Below, in pieces: positions 43,143 to 50,463 of a stretch of 64,000 nucleotides of DNA; the first letter of the stretch is position 1, and every line of letters begins with the position of its first letter. Source of the DNA: Rhodococcus antarcticus. Its GTDB lineage: Bacteria > Actinomycetota > Actinomycetes > Mycobacteriales > Mycobacteriaceae. The DNA lies in assembly GCF_026153295.1 (NCBI RefSeq), contig NZ_CP110615.1, forward strand, positions 3,534,001-3,598,000, given 5' to 3'. A model generated the notes under the pieces. It did not search any database and was not told the DNA's origin. It saw nothing but the letters and a program-made list of their open reading frames with translations. A program made the position numbers and the translations under genes.

Positions 43143-43532
43143 ATGACCACGGGCCGTCCTGACCTCGAGACCCTGGCGGCCGCGCAGTACGTGCTGCTGA
43201 CCACCACGCGGCGCAGCGGCACGCCCGTGCCGACGGCGGTGTGGGCCGCGCGGGAGGGTGCCGAGCTGCTGGTGTGGACCGTGACCGGCTCCGGCAAGGT
43301 CAAGCGCATCCGGCACACCCCGGCCGTGACGGTGGGGGTGTGCGACCGCCGCGGCACGCCCCTCGGCGACGGGGCCGCGGCCACCGCCCGCCTGCTCGAG
43401 GGCGCGGACGCCGAGCGGGCGCGCACCGCCATCGCCGGCAAGTACGGGGTGCTGGGGAGGCTGACGATGCTGGGCAGCCGGCTGCGCCGCGGGTCGGCGG
43501 GCACCGTGGGGATCGCGCTCACCCTGGACTGA
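43143..43532 (+). CDS. PPOX class F420-dependent oxidoreductase
   Basis: A 129-residue split-barrel flavin/deazaflavin protein. Features are YVLLTTTRRSGTPVPTAVWA, the cofactor-binding TVTGSGKVKRIRHTPAVTVG, and AGKYGVLGRLTMLGSRLRR, typical of the small actinobacterial PPOX/FDOR family. It probably uses F420 or a flavin; the substrate is unknown. TACTCT (43131-43136) lies 6 nt before the ATG, a clean leaderless start. It diverges from the patatin gene. Confidence 0.85.
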   Translation: MTTGRPDLETLAAAQYVLLTTTRRSGTPVPTAVWAAREGAELLVWTVTGSGKVKRIRHTPAVTVGVCDRRGTPLGDGAAATARLLEGADAERARTAIAGKYGVLGRLTMLGSRLRRGSAGTVGIALTLD

Positions 43533-43537
43533 GGAGC

Positions 43538-44407
43538 TCACTCCTCGGGCGGGACGGCCACCGCCCGGACCCGACGGCGCAGCACCCACGCGAGCGGGAC
43601 GCCCAGCACCACCACCACCACCAGCACGAAGGGCAGCAGCGCCCCGAGCACGGTGAGCCCCGTCCCCACGGCCGTGGTGAGCGCGGACCAGCCGGTCTGC
43701 AGCCCGCCGAGGAAGCCCGTGCGGGGGGGCTCCGCGGCCGCCACCACCGACGTGCGGCGCAGCTCGACGGTGAGCGTGGCCAGGTCCACCCGGCCCTGCA
43801 CGTCGGCCTGCTGGGCCTGCAGCGCCTCCAGGTCGGCGGTGCGGCTGGTCAGCGCCTCCTCGAGCGCGACGACGTCGGCCAGCGAGGTGGCCGAGCCCAT
43901 CAGCGCGCGCACCCGCTGCACGCTGGCGGACTGCGAGCTGATCCGGCTGGCGACGTCGGTGAGCGTGCCCTCCACGTCCTGCGCGGTGCGGGTGCGGCTG
44001 ACCTCGGTGCCGACGGCCGCCACCTGGGCCACGGTGTCGTCCAGCGGGCCCGGCGGCACGCGCAGCACGAGCACGGCGTGCGCCCGACCGCTGGTGGCGC
44101 CGGCCAGGTCCACCTCCTCGGAGCCGATGGACCCCTGGGCCCGGGCGGCCACCTCCCGCACCTGCCGGGCGGCACCGGCCAGGTCGTCCACGGCCACCAC
44201 CACCCCGGCGGTGAGCACGTGCCGGGCGGACGTGGCGCCGGTGGCCCGGCCGGGGGACGCCGTCCCGGAGGCGTCCACGCCGGCGGGGACAGGTGCCGCA
44301 CCGCCCACGGCCGTCACGCCGGAGGTCTGGTCGGCGCCGGCGGAGCACGCGGTGGCCAGCACCCCGGTGAGGAGCACGCAGGCGAGCAGGCGGGCGGTTC
44401 TGGTCAT
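43538..44407 (-). CDS. DUF4349 domain lipoprotein
   Basis: A 289-residue envelope protein. Lipoprotein signal: MTRTARLL, hydrophobic core, lipobox LATAC with Cys21. The DUF4349 core has a ferredoxin-like part (VLTAGVVVAVDDLAGAARQV), long helices (ISSQSASVQRVRALM ... ADLEALQAQQADVQGRVD), and a C-terminal membrane helix (TVLGALLPFVLVVVVVLG) followed by a basic tail. Such proteins are anchored at both ends; their role is unknown. GGAGG lies before the ATG at 44407. Its stop is 5 nt from the convergent PPOX stop. Confidence 0.85.
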   Translation of the reverse strand: MTRTARLLACVLLTGVLATACSAGADQTSGVTAVGGAAPVPAGVDASGTASPGRATGATSARHVLTAGVVVAVDDLAGAARQVREVAARAQGSIGSEEVDLAGATSGRAHAVLVLRVPPGPLDDTVAQVAAVGTEVSRTRTAQDVEGTLTDVASRISSQSASVQRVRALMGSATSLADVVALEEALTSRTADLEALQAQQADVQGRVDLATLTVELRRTSVVAAAEPPRTGFLGGLQTGWSALTTAVGTGLTVLGALLPFVLVVVVVLGVPLAWVLRRRVRAVAVPPEE

Positions 44408-44597
44408 GGCGGGTCCTCCGGTCGGTGGCGCGGTCACGGGGAGGACGGGTCCACGGCGCCGGAGGGTTGGCGGTGGCCGGTCGCGGTCGGGCCACAGCTC
44501 GGACACGGACCGGTACGCCGGTCACGGCTGCGCACGCGCCACACGGAGCCCGCCCGTGCACCATGCTGGGGCTCCGACCGCGGACGGAGGTGCAGGC

Positions 44598-45044
44598 ATG
44601 GGCGAGGAGACCGGACCCGCGGTGCCGCGCCCCGGGCGGCGGCCGGACTTCACCGACGCCCACATCGCCGCGGTGCTGCGGGCGGCGGCGGCCCGCTCCG
44701 GTGACCCGCTCTCGGTGGCGCAGTACGACGCCGGCCGGCACGAGCCCTCCAGCGCCCGGATCATCCAGCGCTTCGGCTCCTGGAGCTCGGCCTGCGCGGC
44801 CGCGGGGCTCAGCGCCCGCAGCGCCAGCCGCACCTACACCCGGGCGTTCGACGCGGCCACGGTGGCGGCGGCGGTGACCCGCTACCTCGCCGAGCCCGGC
44901 TGCACGGGGTCCTACACCGGGTACGCGGAGTGGGCCAAGCGCACCGCGGGCGCCCCCAGCGCGCAGACCGTCCGCAACACCCTGGGCTCGTGGGCGCAGG
45001 CCAAGGCGGCCTCCGGGGCGGACGGACGCGCGCCGCAGGAGTAG
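44598..45044 (+). CDS. Homing-endonuclease-associated repeat (HNH_repeat) protein
   Basis: A 148-residue protein containing two copies of a 45-50-residue helical DNA-binding-like repeat: PLSVAQYDAGRHEPSSARII then QRFGSWSSACAAAGL, and SYTGYAEWAKRTAGAPSAQT then VRNTLGSWAQAKAAS. The Y...P s....FGSW..A...AG pattern is that of repeats found beside homing endonucleases. No HNH or LAGLIDADG catalytic domain is present here, so it may be a stand-alone DNA-binding protein. GGAGG lies 8 nt before the ATG at 44598. Confidence 0.75.
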   Translation: MGEETGPAVPRPGRRPDFTDAHIAAVLRAAAARSGDPLSVAQYDAGRHEPSSARIIQRFGSWSSACAAAGLSARSASRTYTRAFDAATVAAAVTRYLAEPGCTGSYTGYAEWAKRTAGAPSAQTVRNTLGSWAQAKAASGADGRAPQE

Positions 45045-45053
45045 AACGGCACC

Positions 45054-45905
45054 ATGATCCCCTCGCTCACCGGAGAGCTGACCGGCACGCACGGCCGCAT
45101 CGCCACCCGCACGTGGCCCAACCTGGAGGCCGACCACCTCGTCCTGCTCGCGCACGGCTACGGCGAGCACGTGGGCCGCTACGAGCACGTGGCGCAGGTG
45201 CTCGTCGAGCACGGCGCCGAGGTGTGGGCCCTCGACCACACCGGGCACGGGCTCAGCGACGGGGACCGCGCGGTCATCCCCAGCTTCGAGGACGTCGTGA
45301 CCGACCTGCACCAGCTGGCCGACGAGGCCGTCGATGCGCGCCCCGACCTGCCGATCGCGCTGGTCGGGCACTCCATGGGTGGTCTCATCGCCGCCCGCTA
45401 CGCCCAGCGCTACCCGGCCGAGCTCGACGCGCTGGTGCTCTCGGCGCCCGTGCTGGGCCGCTGGGCGGCGGTGGAGCACCTGTTGTCGCTGGAGGAGGTG
45501 CCCGACGACCCGCTGGACGTCACCACGCTCTCCCGTGACCCGGCCGTGGGGCAGGCGTACTCCGCCGACGAGCTGGTGTGGCACGGGAAGTTCCAGCGGC
45601 CGATGCTCGAGGCGCTGCAGGTGGCGCTCGAGACCGTGAACGCCGGGCCCGTGCTCGGTGACCTGCCGACGCTGTGGCTGCACGGCGGGGCCGACCAGCT
45701 CGTCCCCATCGAGGACACCCGCACCGGCATCGCGCACATCCGCGGCACCCTGCTCGAGGAGCTCACCTACCCCGGCGCGCGGCACGAGGTCTTCAACGAG
45801 ACCAACAAGGACGAGGTCCTCGACGACGTGACCGACTTCCTCGACCGCGCGCTGGGGCTCACCGAGCCCGACGACGACGACACCGAGGTCGAGCCGCAGG
45901 ACTGA
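45054..45905 (+). CDS. Alpha/beta hydrolase, monoacylglycerol lipase-like
   Basis: A 283-residue cytoplasmic hydrolase. LLAHGYGEHVGRYEHVAQVL is the oxyanion region, GHSMGG the nucleophile elbow, LHGGADQLVPIEDT the Asp segment, and GARHEVFNETNKDEVL carries the His. This order and spacing match bacterial monoacylglycerol lipases such as mycobacterial Rv0183. It lacks a signal peptide and ends with an acidic tail. TAGAAC (45042-45047) lies 6 nt before the ATG. Genes on both sides are on the same strand and close (9 and 20 nt). Confidence 0.87.
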   Translation: MIPSLTGELTGTHGRIATRTWPNLEADHLVLLAHGYGEHVGRYEHVAQVLVEHGAEVWALDHTGHGLSDGDRAVIPSFEDVVTDLHQLADEAVDARPDLPIALVGHSMGGLIAARYAQRYPAELDALVLSAPVLGRWAAVEHLLSLEEVPDDPLDVTTLSRDPAVGQAYSADELVWHGKFQRPMLEALQVALETVNAGPVLGDLPTLWLHGGADQLVPIEDTRTGIAHIRGTLLEELTYPGARHEVFNETNKDEVLDDVTDFLDRALGLTEPDDDDTEVEPQD

Positions 45906-45925
45906 CGCCCGGCAGGATGCGGGCC

Positions 45926-47152
45926 ATGACCTACGACGTCGACCGTGTCCGCTCCTGGTTCCCCGCCCTCACCCGGGGGATCGCCCACTTCGACGGGCCG
46001 GGTGGTTCGCAGACCCCCCGCCAGGTGGCCGAGGCCGTCGCCACGACGATGACCGCGGGGCTGTCCAACCGCGGCACGGTCACCGCCGGGGAGCGCGCGG
46101 CCGACGAGGTCACCCTGGGGGCGCGCGCCGCGGTGGCCGATCTCGTGGGCGGCGTGGCGGCGGGAGTCGTGTTCGGCCGCAGCATGACACAGCTGACCTA
46201 CGACCTGGCGCGCACCCTGTCCGGGTCCTGGGGCCCCGGCGACGAGGTCGTGGTGACCACCCTCGACCACGACGCCAACATCCGTCCCTGGGTGCAGGCG
46301 GCCGAGGCCGCGGGGGCCACCGTGCGCTGGGCCCGGCTGGATCCCGGAACCGGCGAGCTGCCGCTGGAGGCCGTCACCGCCGTGCTGTCCGAGCGCACGA
46401 AGGTGGTGGCCGTGACCGGCGCGTCGAACGTCCTCGGCACCCGGCCGGACCTGCCCGCGATCTCCGCGGCCGCGCACGCCGTGGGGGCGCTGGTGTTCGT
46501 GGACGGCGTGCACCTGACCCCGCACGCCCCGGTGGACTGGCCGGCCACGGGCGCGGACGTCTTCGCCTGCTCGCCGTACAAGTTCTTCGGCCCGCACCTG
46601 GGGGCGCTGGTGGCCGACCCGTCGTTCTGGGAGGCGCTGCACCCACCCAAGCTGCTGCCGAGCTCCGACGCGGCCCCGGAGCGCTTCGAGCTCGGCACCC
46701 TGCCCTACGAGCTGCTCGCCGGGACCACGGCCGCGGTGGACGCGCTGGCCGACCTCGCGCCGTCGGAGGGTTCGCGCCGCGAGCGGGTGCTGGCCTCGAT
46801 GGCCGCCGCCGAGGAGCACGAGGACGCGCTGTTCGCCAGGCTGCTCGACGGGCTGGCGGGGATCGAGGGCGTCACCCGGCACGGCCGCCCCACCCACGGC
46901 ACGCCCACGGTGTGGTTCTCGGTGGCGGGGTGCACCGGGCGCGAGGTGCACGAGGCGCTGGCCGCGCAGGGGGTCAACGCCCCGGCCAGCAACTTCTACG
47001 CGATCGAGGCCTCCCGGGCGCTCGGGCTCGGGGACGGCGGGGCGGTGCGCGCCGGGCTCGCGCCGTACACGTCGAGCGAGGACGTGGACCGGCTGCTGGC
47101 GGGCGTGGCGGGCATCGCGGCCGCCCACGCGCCGGCCGGGGCCCGCGCGTGA
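45926..47152 (+). CDS. Cysteine desulfurase-like class V aminotransferase
   Basis: A 408-residue PLP enzyme of the cysteine-desulfurase-like subfamily. Conserved pieces are FDGPGGSQTPRQVAEA, FGRSMTQLTYDLARTL, TTLDHDANIRPWVQAAE, VDGVHLTPHAPVDW, and the Schiff-base Lys in CSPYKFFGPHLG. The C-terminal GVNAPASNFYAIEASRALGL is also typical. The true substrate in this subfamily is not established. CAGGAT (45913-45918) lies 7 nt before the ATG at 45926. Its stop overlaps the SDR start (GTGA), so the two may act in one pathway. Confidence 0.88.
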   Translation: MTYDVDRVRSWFPALTRGIAHFDGPGGSQTPRQVAEAVATTMTAGLSNRGTVTAGERAADEVTLGARAAVADLVGGVAAGVVFGRSMTQLTYDLARTLSGSWGPGDEVVVTTLDHDANIRPWVQAAEAAGATVRWARLDPGTGELPLEAVTAVLSERTKVVAVTGASNVLGTRPDLPAISAAAHAVGALVFVDGVHLTPHAPVDWPATGADVFACSPYKFFGPHLGALVADPSFWEALHPPKLLPSSDAAPERFELGTLPYELLAGTTAAVDALADLAPSEGSRRERVLASMAAAEEHEDALFARLLDGLAGIEGVTRHGRPTHGTPTVWFSVAGCTGREVHEALAAQGVNAPASNFYAIEASRALGLGDGGAVRAGLAPYTSSEDVDRLLAGVAGIAAAHAPAGARA

Positions 47153-47898
47153 GCCGGCGGGTGCTCGTCACCGGGGGCTCGCGGGGCATCGGGGCCGCCA
47201 TCGCCCGGGGGTTCGCCGCGCAGGGCGACCGGGTGGCCGTCCACTGCGGGTCCAACGTGGACGCCGCGCAGGAGACGGTCGGGGCGCTGGCCGGCGAGGG
47301 TCACCTGGTGGTGCAGGCCGAGCTGGCCGACCCCGCCGCGGTGGCGCGGATGGTGGACGAGGCGGTGGCGGGGCTCGGCGGGCTGGACGTGCTGGTGAAC
47401 AACGCCGGCATCTTCCGGGCGCACCCGCCGCTGGAGACCTCCTACGCCGACTGGCAGCAGGCCTGGACCCAGACCCTCGGGGTGAACCTGCTGGGCCCGG
47501 CGAACACGGTGTTCTGCGCCCTCCCGCACCTGGTCGCGGCCGGCGGTGGGGCCGTGGTCAACGTGTCCAGCCGTGGTGCGTTCCGGGGCGAGCCGAACAA
47601 CCCCGCGTACGGGGCGTCCAAGGCGGGGCTCAACGCGTTCGGCCAGACGATGGCCCTGGTGCTCGCCCCGCACGGCATCAGCGTGGGCACGGTGGCGCCG
47701 GGGTTCGTGCAGACGGAGATGGCGCGCGAGGTGCTCGACGGTCCGGGCGGGGACGCCGTGCGGGCGCAGTCGCCGTTCGGCCGGGTGGCCACGCCCGAGG
47801 AGGTGGCCGCAGCCGTGCTCTGGCTCGCCTCGCCCGGGGCCCTGTTCAGCAGCGGCACGATCATCGACGTGAACGGGGCGTCCTACCTGCGCAGCTGA
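47149..47898 (+). CDS. SDR family oxidoreductase (FabG-like)
   Basis: A 249-residue short-chain dehydrogenase. Cofactor motif VTGGSRGIGAAIARG, structural motif DVLVNNAGIFRAH, catalytic Ser in VVNVSSRGAF and YGASKAGLNAF (Tyr, Lys). PGFVQTEMAREV and GTIIDVNGASYLRS complete the fold. It is translationally coupled to the cysteine-desulfurase-like gene. The specific substrate is unknown. The following 350 bp contain only repeats and the fpg promoter. Confidence 0.9.
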   Translation: MSRRVLVTGGSRGIGAAIARGFAAQGDRVAVHCGSNVDAAQETVGALAGEGHLVVQAELADPAAVARMVDEAVAGLGGLDVLVNNAGIFRAHPPLETSYADWQQAWTQTLGVNLLGPANTVFCALPHLVAAGGGAVVNVSSRGAFRGEPNNPAYGASKAGLNAFGQTMALVLAPHGISVGTVAPGFVQTEMAREVLDGPGGDAVRAQSPFGRVATPEEVAAAVLWLASPGALFSSGTIIDVNGASYLRS

Positions 47899-47903
47899 CC
47901 CCC

Positions 47904-47988
47904 GCGCGCCTCACCCCCGGGCGCGCCTCGCCTCCGGGCGCGCCTCGCCTCCGGGCGCGCCTCGCCTCCGGGCGCGCCTCACTCCCGG
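47904..47988. repeat. Five 17-bp tandem repeats
   Basis: GCGCGCCTCGCCTCCGG at 47921, 47938 and 47955 is perfect; flanking variants are GCGCGCCTCACCCCCGG at 47904 and GCGCGCCTCACTCCCGG at 47972. The array ends 1 nt before the first palindrome of locus C. Confidence 0.92.
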
Positions 47989-47989
47989 G

Positions 47990-48048
47990 CGTTGTGCGCG
48001 CAGAACGTCGTTCCCGGGCCGTTCTTGCGACGTTGTGCGCGCACAACG
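47990..48048. repeat. Palindrome family 1, locus C (two units, 41-bp period)
   Basis: An imperfect core CGTTGTGCGCGCAGAACG at 47990-48007 and a perfect CGTTGTGCGCGCACAACG at 48031-48048, 41 bp apart. The intervening TCGTTCCCGGGCCGTTCTTG matches the spacer of loci A and B. Confidence 0.95.
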
Positions 48049-48063
48049 CGAGCTTGGTCCGGT

Positions 48064-48216
48064 CCCTCCGCGCCCGCCCGCCGCCCGCCGCCCGCCGCCG
48101 CGCCGCCGCCGCCGCCGCCGCGCCGCCGCGCCGCCGCCCGCCGCCCGCCGCCCGCCCGCGCCCGCCGCCCGCCGCCGCCCGCCGTCCGCCGTCCGCGCCG
48201 TCCGCCGCCCGCGAGA
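48064..48216. other. CCG/CGCC low-complexity tract upstream of fpg
   Basis: About 150 bp composed almost only of CCG, CGCC and CCGCC units with very little A or T. No gene supported in it. The fpg promoter lies just after. Confidence 0.85.
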
Positions 48217-48252
48217 AGTGCGCGAATCGCGGGCGCGCAGCAGGATGGCCGG

Positions 48253-49098
48253 GTGCCAGAGCTCCCCGAGGTCGAGAACGCCCGCCAGGTCGTCGAGCAC
48301 GCCCTGCACCGCAGCATCGTCGAGGTCGACGATCGTGACACCTACGAGTGCCGGCCGCACCAGCCCGGCGAGATCGCGGGCGTGCTCGTCGGAGGCCGGC
48401 TCACCGCGGCCCGGCGTCGGGGCAAGACCATGTGGTGCGAGACGCAGACCGCGGACGGCTCCGAGGGACCGACCCTGGGCCTGCACCTGGGCATGGCCGG
48501 CCGGATCATCGTCACCGCTCCGGTCGGTGAGCGTGACTCCGCGACCGGTCCGTCCGGGTCGAACGCCTCGGTCTACGGCGGCGACCCGCACGTCGGCGAG
48601 CGCGAGACCGACAAGCCGGAGTGGACCCGCTTCAGCATCACCTTCGACGACGGCGGACAGCTGCGGCTGTTCGACAAGCGGCGCCTGGGGCGGGTGCGCC
48701 TGGAGCCGGACATCGACAGCCTCGGCCCCGACGCCGCCGAGATCACCCGCGACGAGTTTCGTGAGCGCGTCGGCACGTCCGCCGCCCCCGTCAAGGCGCG
48801 CCTGCTCGACCAGGCCGTGCTGGCCGGGGTGGGCAACCTGCTGGCCGACGAGGTGCTGTGGCAGGCGTCGCTGAACCCGGCTCGCCGCGCCAAGACCCTC
48901 ACCACCGACGAGCTGGACGAGCTGCGGGTGGAGCTGCGCAAGGGCCTCCGCTCGGCGACCAGGCTGGGCGGGGTGCACACCGGCGAGGTGATCAGCTCCC
49001 GGCGCAAGGACGCGACGTGCCCGCGCTGCGGCGCCCCCATGGCCCGGGGGACGGTGGGCGGCCGGACCACCTGGTGGTGCAGCCGCGAGCAGGCCTGA
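48253..49098 (+). CDS. Fpg/Nei family DNA glycosylase
   Basis: A 281-residue base-excision repair enzyme. Translation starts V/M-PELPEVE, which puts the catalytic Pro at position 2 after removal of the first residue and the catalytic Glu next to it. Later motifs are TLGLHLGMAGRI, FDKRRLGRVRLEP, and the helix-two-turn-helix LLDQAVLAGVGNLLADEVLW. The C-terminal zinc-finger region has CPRCGAPM and WWCSREQA; the usual fourth Cys (CPxCQ) is replaced, so zinc binding may be altered. CAGGAT (48241-48246) lies 6 nt before the GTG at 48253, confirming this start. Confidence 0.92.
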   Translation: MPELPEVENARQVVEHALHRSIVEVDDRDTYECRPHQPGEIAGVLVGGRLTAARRRGKTMWCETQTADGSEGPTLGLHLGMAGRIIVTAPVGERDSATGPSGSNASVYGGDPHVGERETDKPEWTRFSITFDDGGQLRLFDKRRLGRVRLEPDIDSLGPDAAEITRDEFRERVGTSAAPVKARLLDQAVLAGVGNLLADEVLWQASLNPARRAKTLTTDELDELRVELRKGLRSATRLGGVHTGEVISSRRKDATCPRCGAPMARGTVGGRTTWWCSREQA

Positions 49099-49159
49099 TC
49101 CCCAGGACACCGGCCCCGCTGACCCGGTCCGACGTCGCGGTGGAGGAGGATCCGGCCCC

Positions 49160-50407
49160 GTGACGACGACGGCGACGAGCACCGACCTGGTGGACCTCCA
49201 GCGACGCACGGTGCGGCTGCTCGTGGCCACCCAGGTGGCGGGCGGGCTGGGGATCGGGTCGGCCGTCTCGGTGTCGGGGCTGCTGGCCCTGGACCTGTCC
49301 GGCTCGCAGGTGTGGGCCGGGGGCGGTGGGACGGCGGTGACGTTGGGCGCGGCCCTGGTGGCGGTGCCGCTCGCCCGGCTGGCGGGCCGGCGCGGGCGCC
49401 GCTTCAGCCTGACCCTGGGCTGGTCGGTGGCGGCGGTGGGCGCGCTGCTGGTGGTGCTCGCGGCGGTGACGAGCGCGTTCTGGCTGCTGCTGGTGGGGCT
49501 GCTGGCCTTCGGGTCGGGCAACGCGGCGAACCTGCAGTCGCGCTACACGGCGATCGACCTCGCCCCGGTGACCACCCGGGCCCGGGACCTCTCGGTGGTG
49601 GTGTGGTCGACCACGGTGGGCTCGGTGGTGGGGCCGAACCTCACCGGACCCGGGGGTGCGCTCGCGCGCGGCCTGGGTCTGCCCGAGCTGGCCGGGCCCA
49701 TCCTGTTCTCACTCGCCGGGTTCGTGGTGGCCGGGGTGCTGGTGTGGGTGCGGATGCGCCCGGACCCGCTGCTGACCGCTGTGGCCAGCCGCGCCGCGAG
49801 CCTGCCCGTCCGCCCCGCGGGTCCGGCCCTGCCGGCGTCGTCCGCCCTGTCCACCGTGGCCCGGAGCCCGCGGGCGGTGCTGGCGCTGGCCACCATCATC
49901 GGCAGCCAGGCCGTGATGGTGTCGGTGATGACGATGACCCCGGTGCAGATGAAGGGTCACGGTGCGACGCTGACCCTGGTGGGGCTGACCATCAGCCTGC
50001 ACATCGCGGGGATGTACGGGTTGTCGCCGGTGTTCGGGTGGCTGGCCGACCGGTGGGGCCGGGTGCCGGTCCTGCTGCTGGGGCAGGGGACGCTGCTGCT
50101 GGCCGCGCTGGTGGCGGGCACCGCCGGGCAGTCCCCGTGGCGCCTGGGCCTCGGCCTGGTCCTGCTGGGGCTGGGCTGGTCGGCGGGGCTCATCTCCGGC
50201 TCGACGCTGCTGGCGGAGTCCGTGCCCGACGAGGCCCGCCCCGGGGTGCAGGGCACGTCGGACCTGCTGATGAACCTGGTGGGGGCGTTCGGGGCCGCGG
50301 CGTCCGGGGTGGTGATGGCCGTGCTCGGCTTCGGCGGCGTCAACGCGGTGGCCGCGGTGATCGTGCTGCCGGTGCTGCTGCTCGCGGTGCGGGCCCGCCG
50401 GGGCTGA
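49160..50407 (+). CDS. MFS transporter
   Basis: A 415-residue protein with about 12 membrane helices. The loop 2-3 motif is PLARLAGRRGRRFSL and the matching motif after helix 8 is FGWLADRWGRVPVLLLGQ. A longer cytoplasmic segment lies between helices 6 and 7 (about residues 195-235). The sequence is of the drug-efflux/YfcJ-like general MFS type; the substrate is unknown. The GTG at 49160 is preceded by GGAGGA about 10 nt upstream. Confidence 0.87.
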   Translation: MTTTATSTDLVDLQRRTVRLLVATQVAGGLGIGSAVSVSGLLALDLSGSQVWAGGGGTAVTLGAALVAVPLARLAGRRGRRFSLTLGWSVAAVGALLVVLAAVTSAFWLLLVGLLAFGSGNAANLQSRYTAIDLAPVTTRARDLSVVVWSTTVGSVVGPNLTGPGGALARGLGLPELAGPILFSLAGFVVAGVLVWVRMRPDPLLTAVASRAASLPVRPAGPALPASSALSTVARSPRAVLALATIIGSQAVMVSVMTMTPVQMKGHGATLTLVGLTISLHIAGMYGLSPVFGWLADRWGRVPVLLLGQGTLLLAALVAGTAGQSPWRLGLGLVLLGLGWSAGLISGSTLLAESVPDEARPGVQGTSDLLMNLVGAFGAAASGVVMAVLGFGGVNAVAAVIVLPVLLLAVRARRG

Positions 50408-50463
50408 CCGTCCGGCATGCTGGGCCGACGACGGCAGCGCGGTCGTCGACGAGGGGGGACCTT

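Noticed and set aside
37741-43146. 1801-codon open frame antisense to ppc and the patatin gene
   Set aside because: A composition artefact of high-GC DNA: the protein is Gly/Arg/Gln/His-rich with no domain, and the opposite strand carries two clear enzymes.
48064-48216. Coding function of the CCG-rich tract
   Set aside because: It translates only into Pro/Ala/Arg low complexity in every frame and has no start signal; the fpg start is fixed by its P-E-L-P-E N-terminus.
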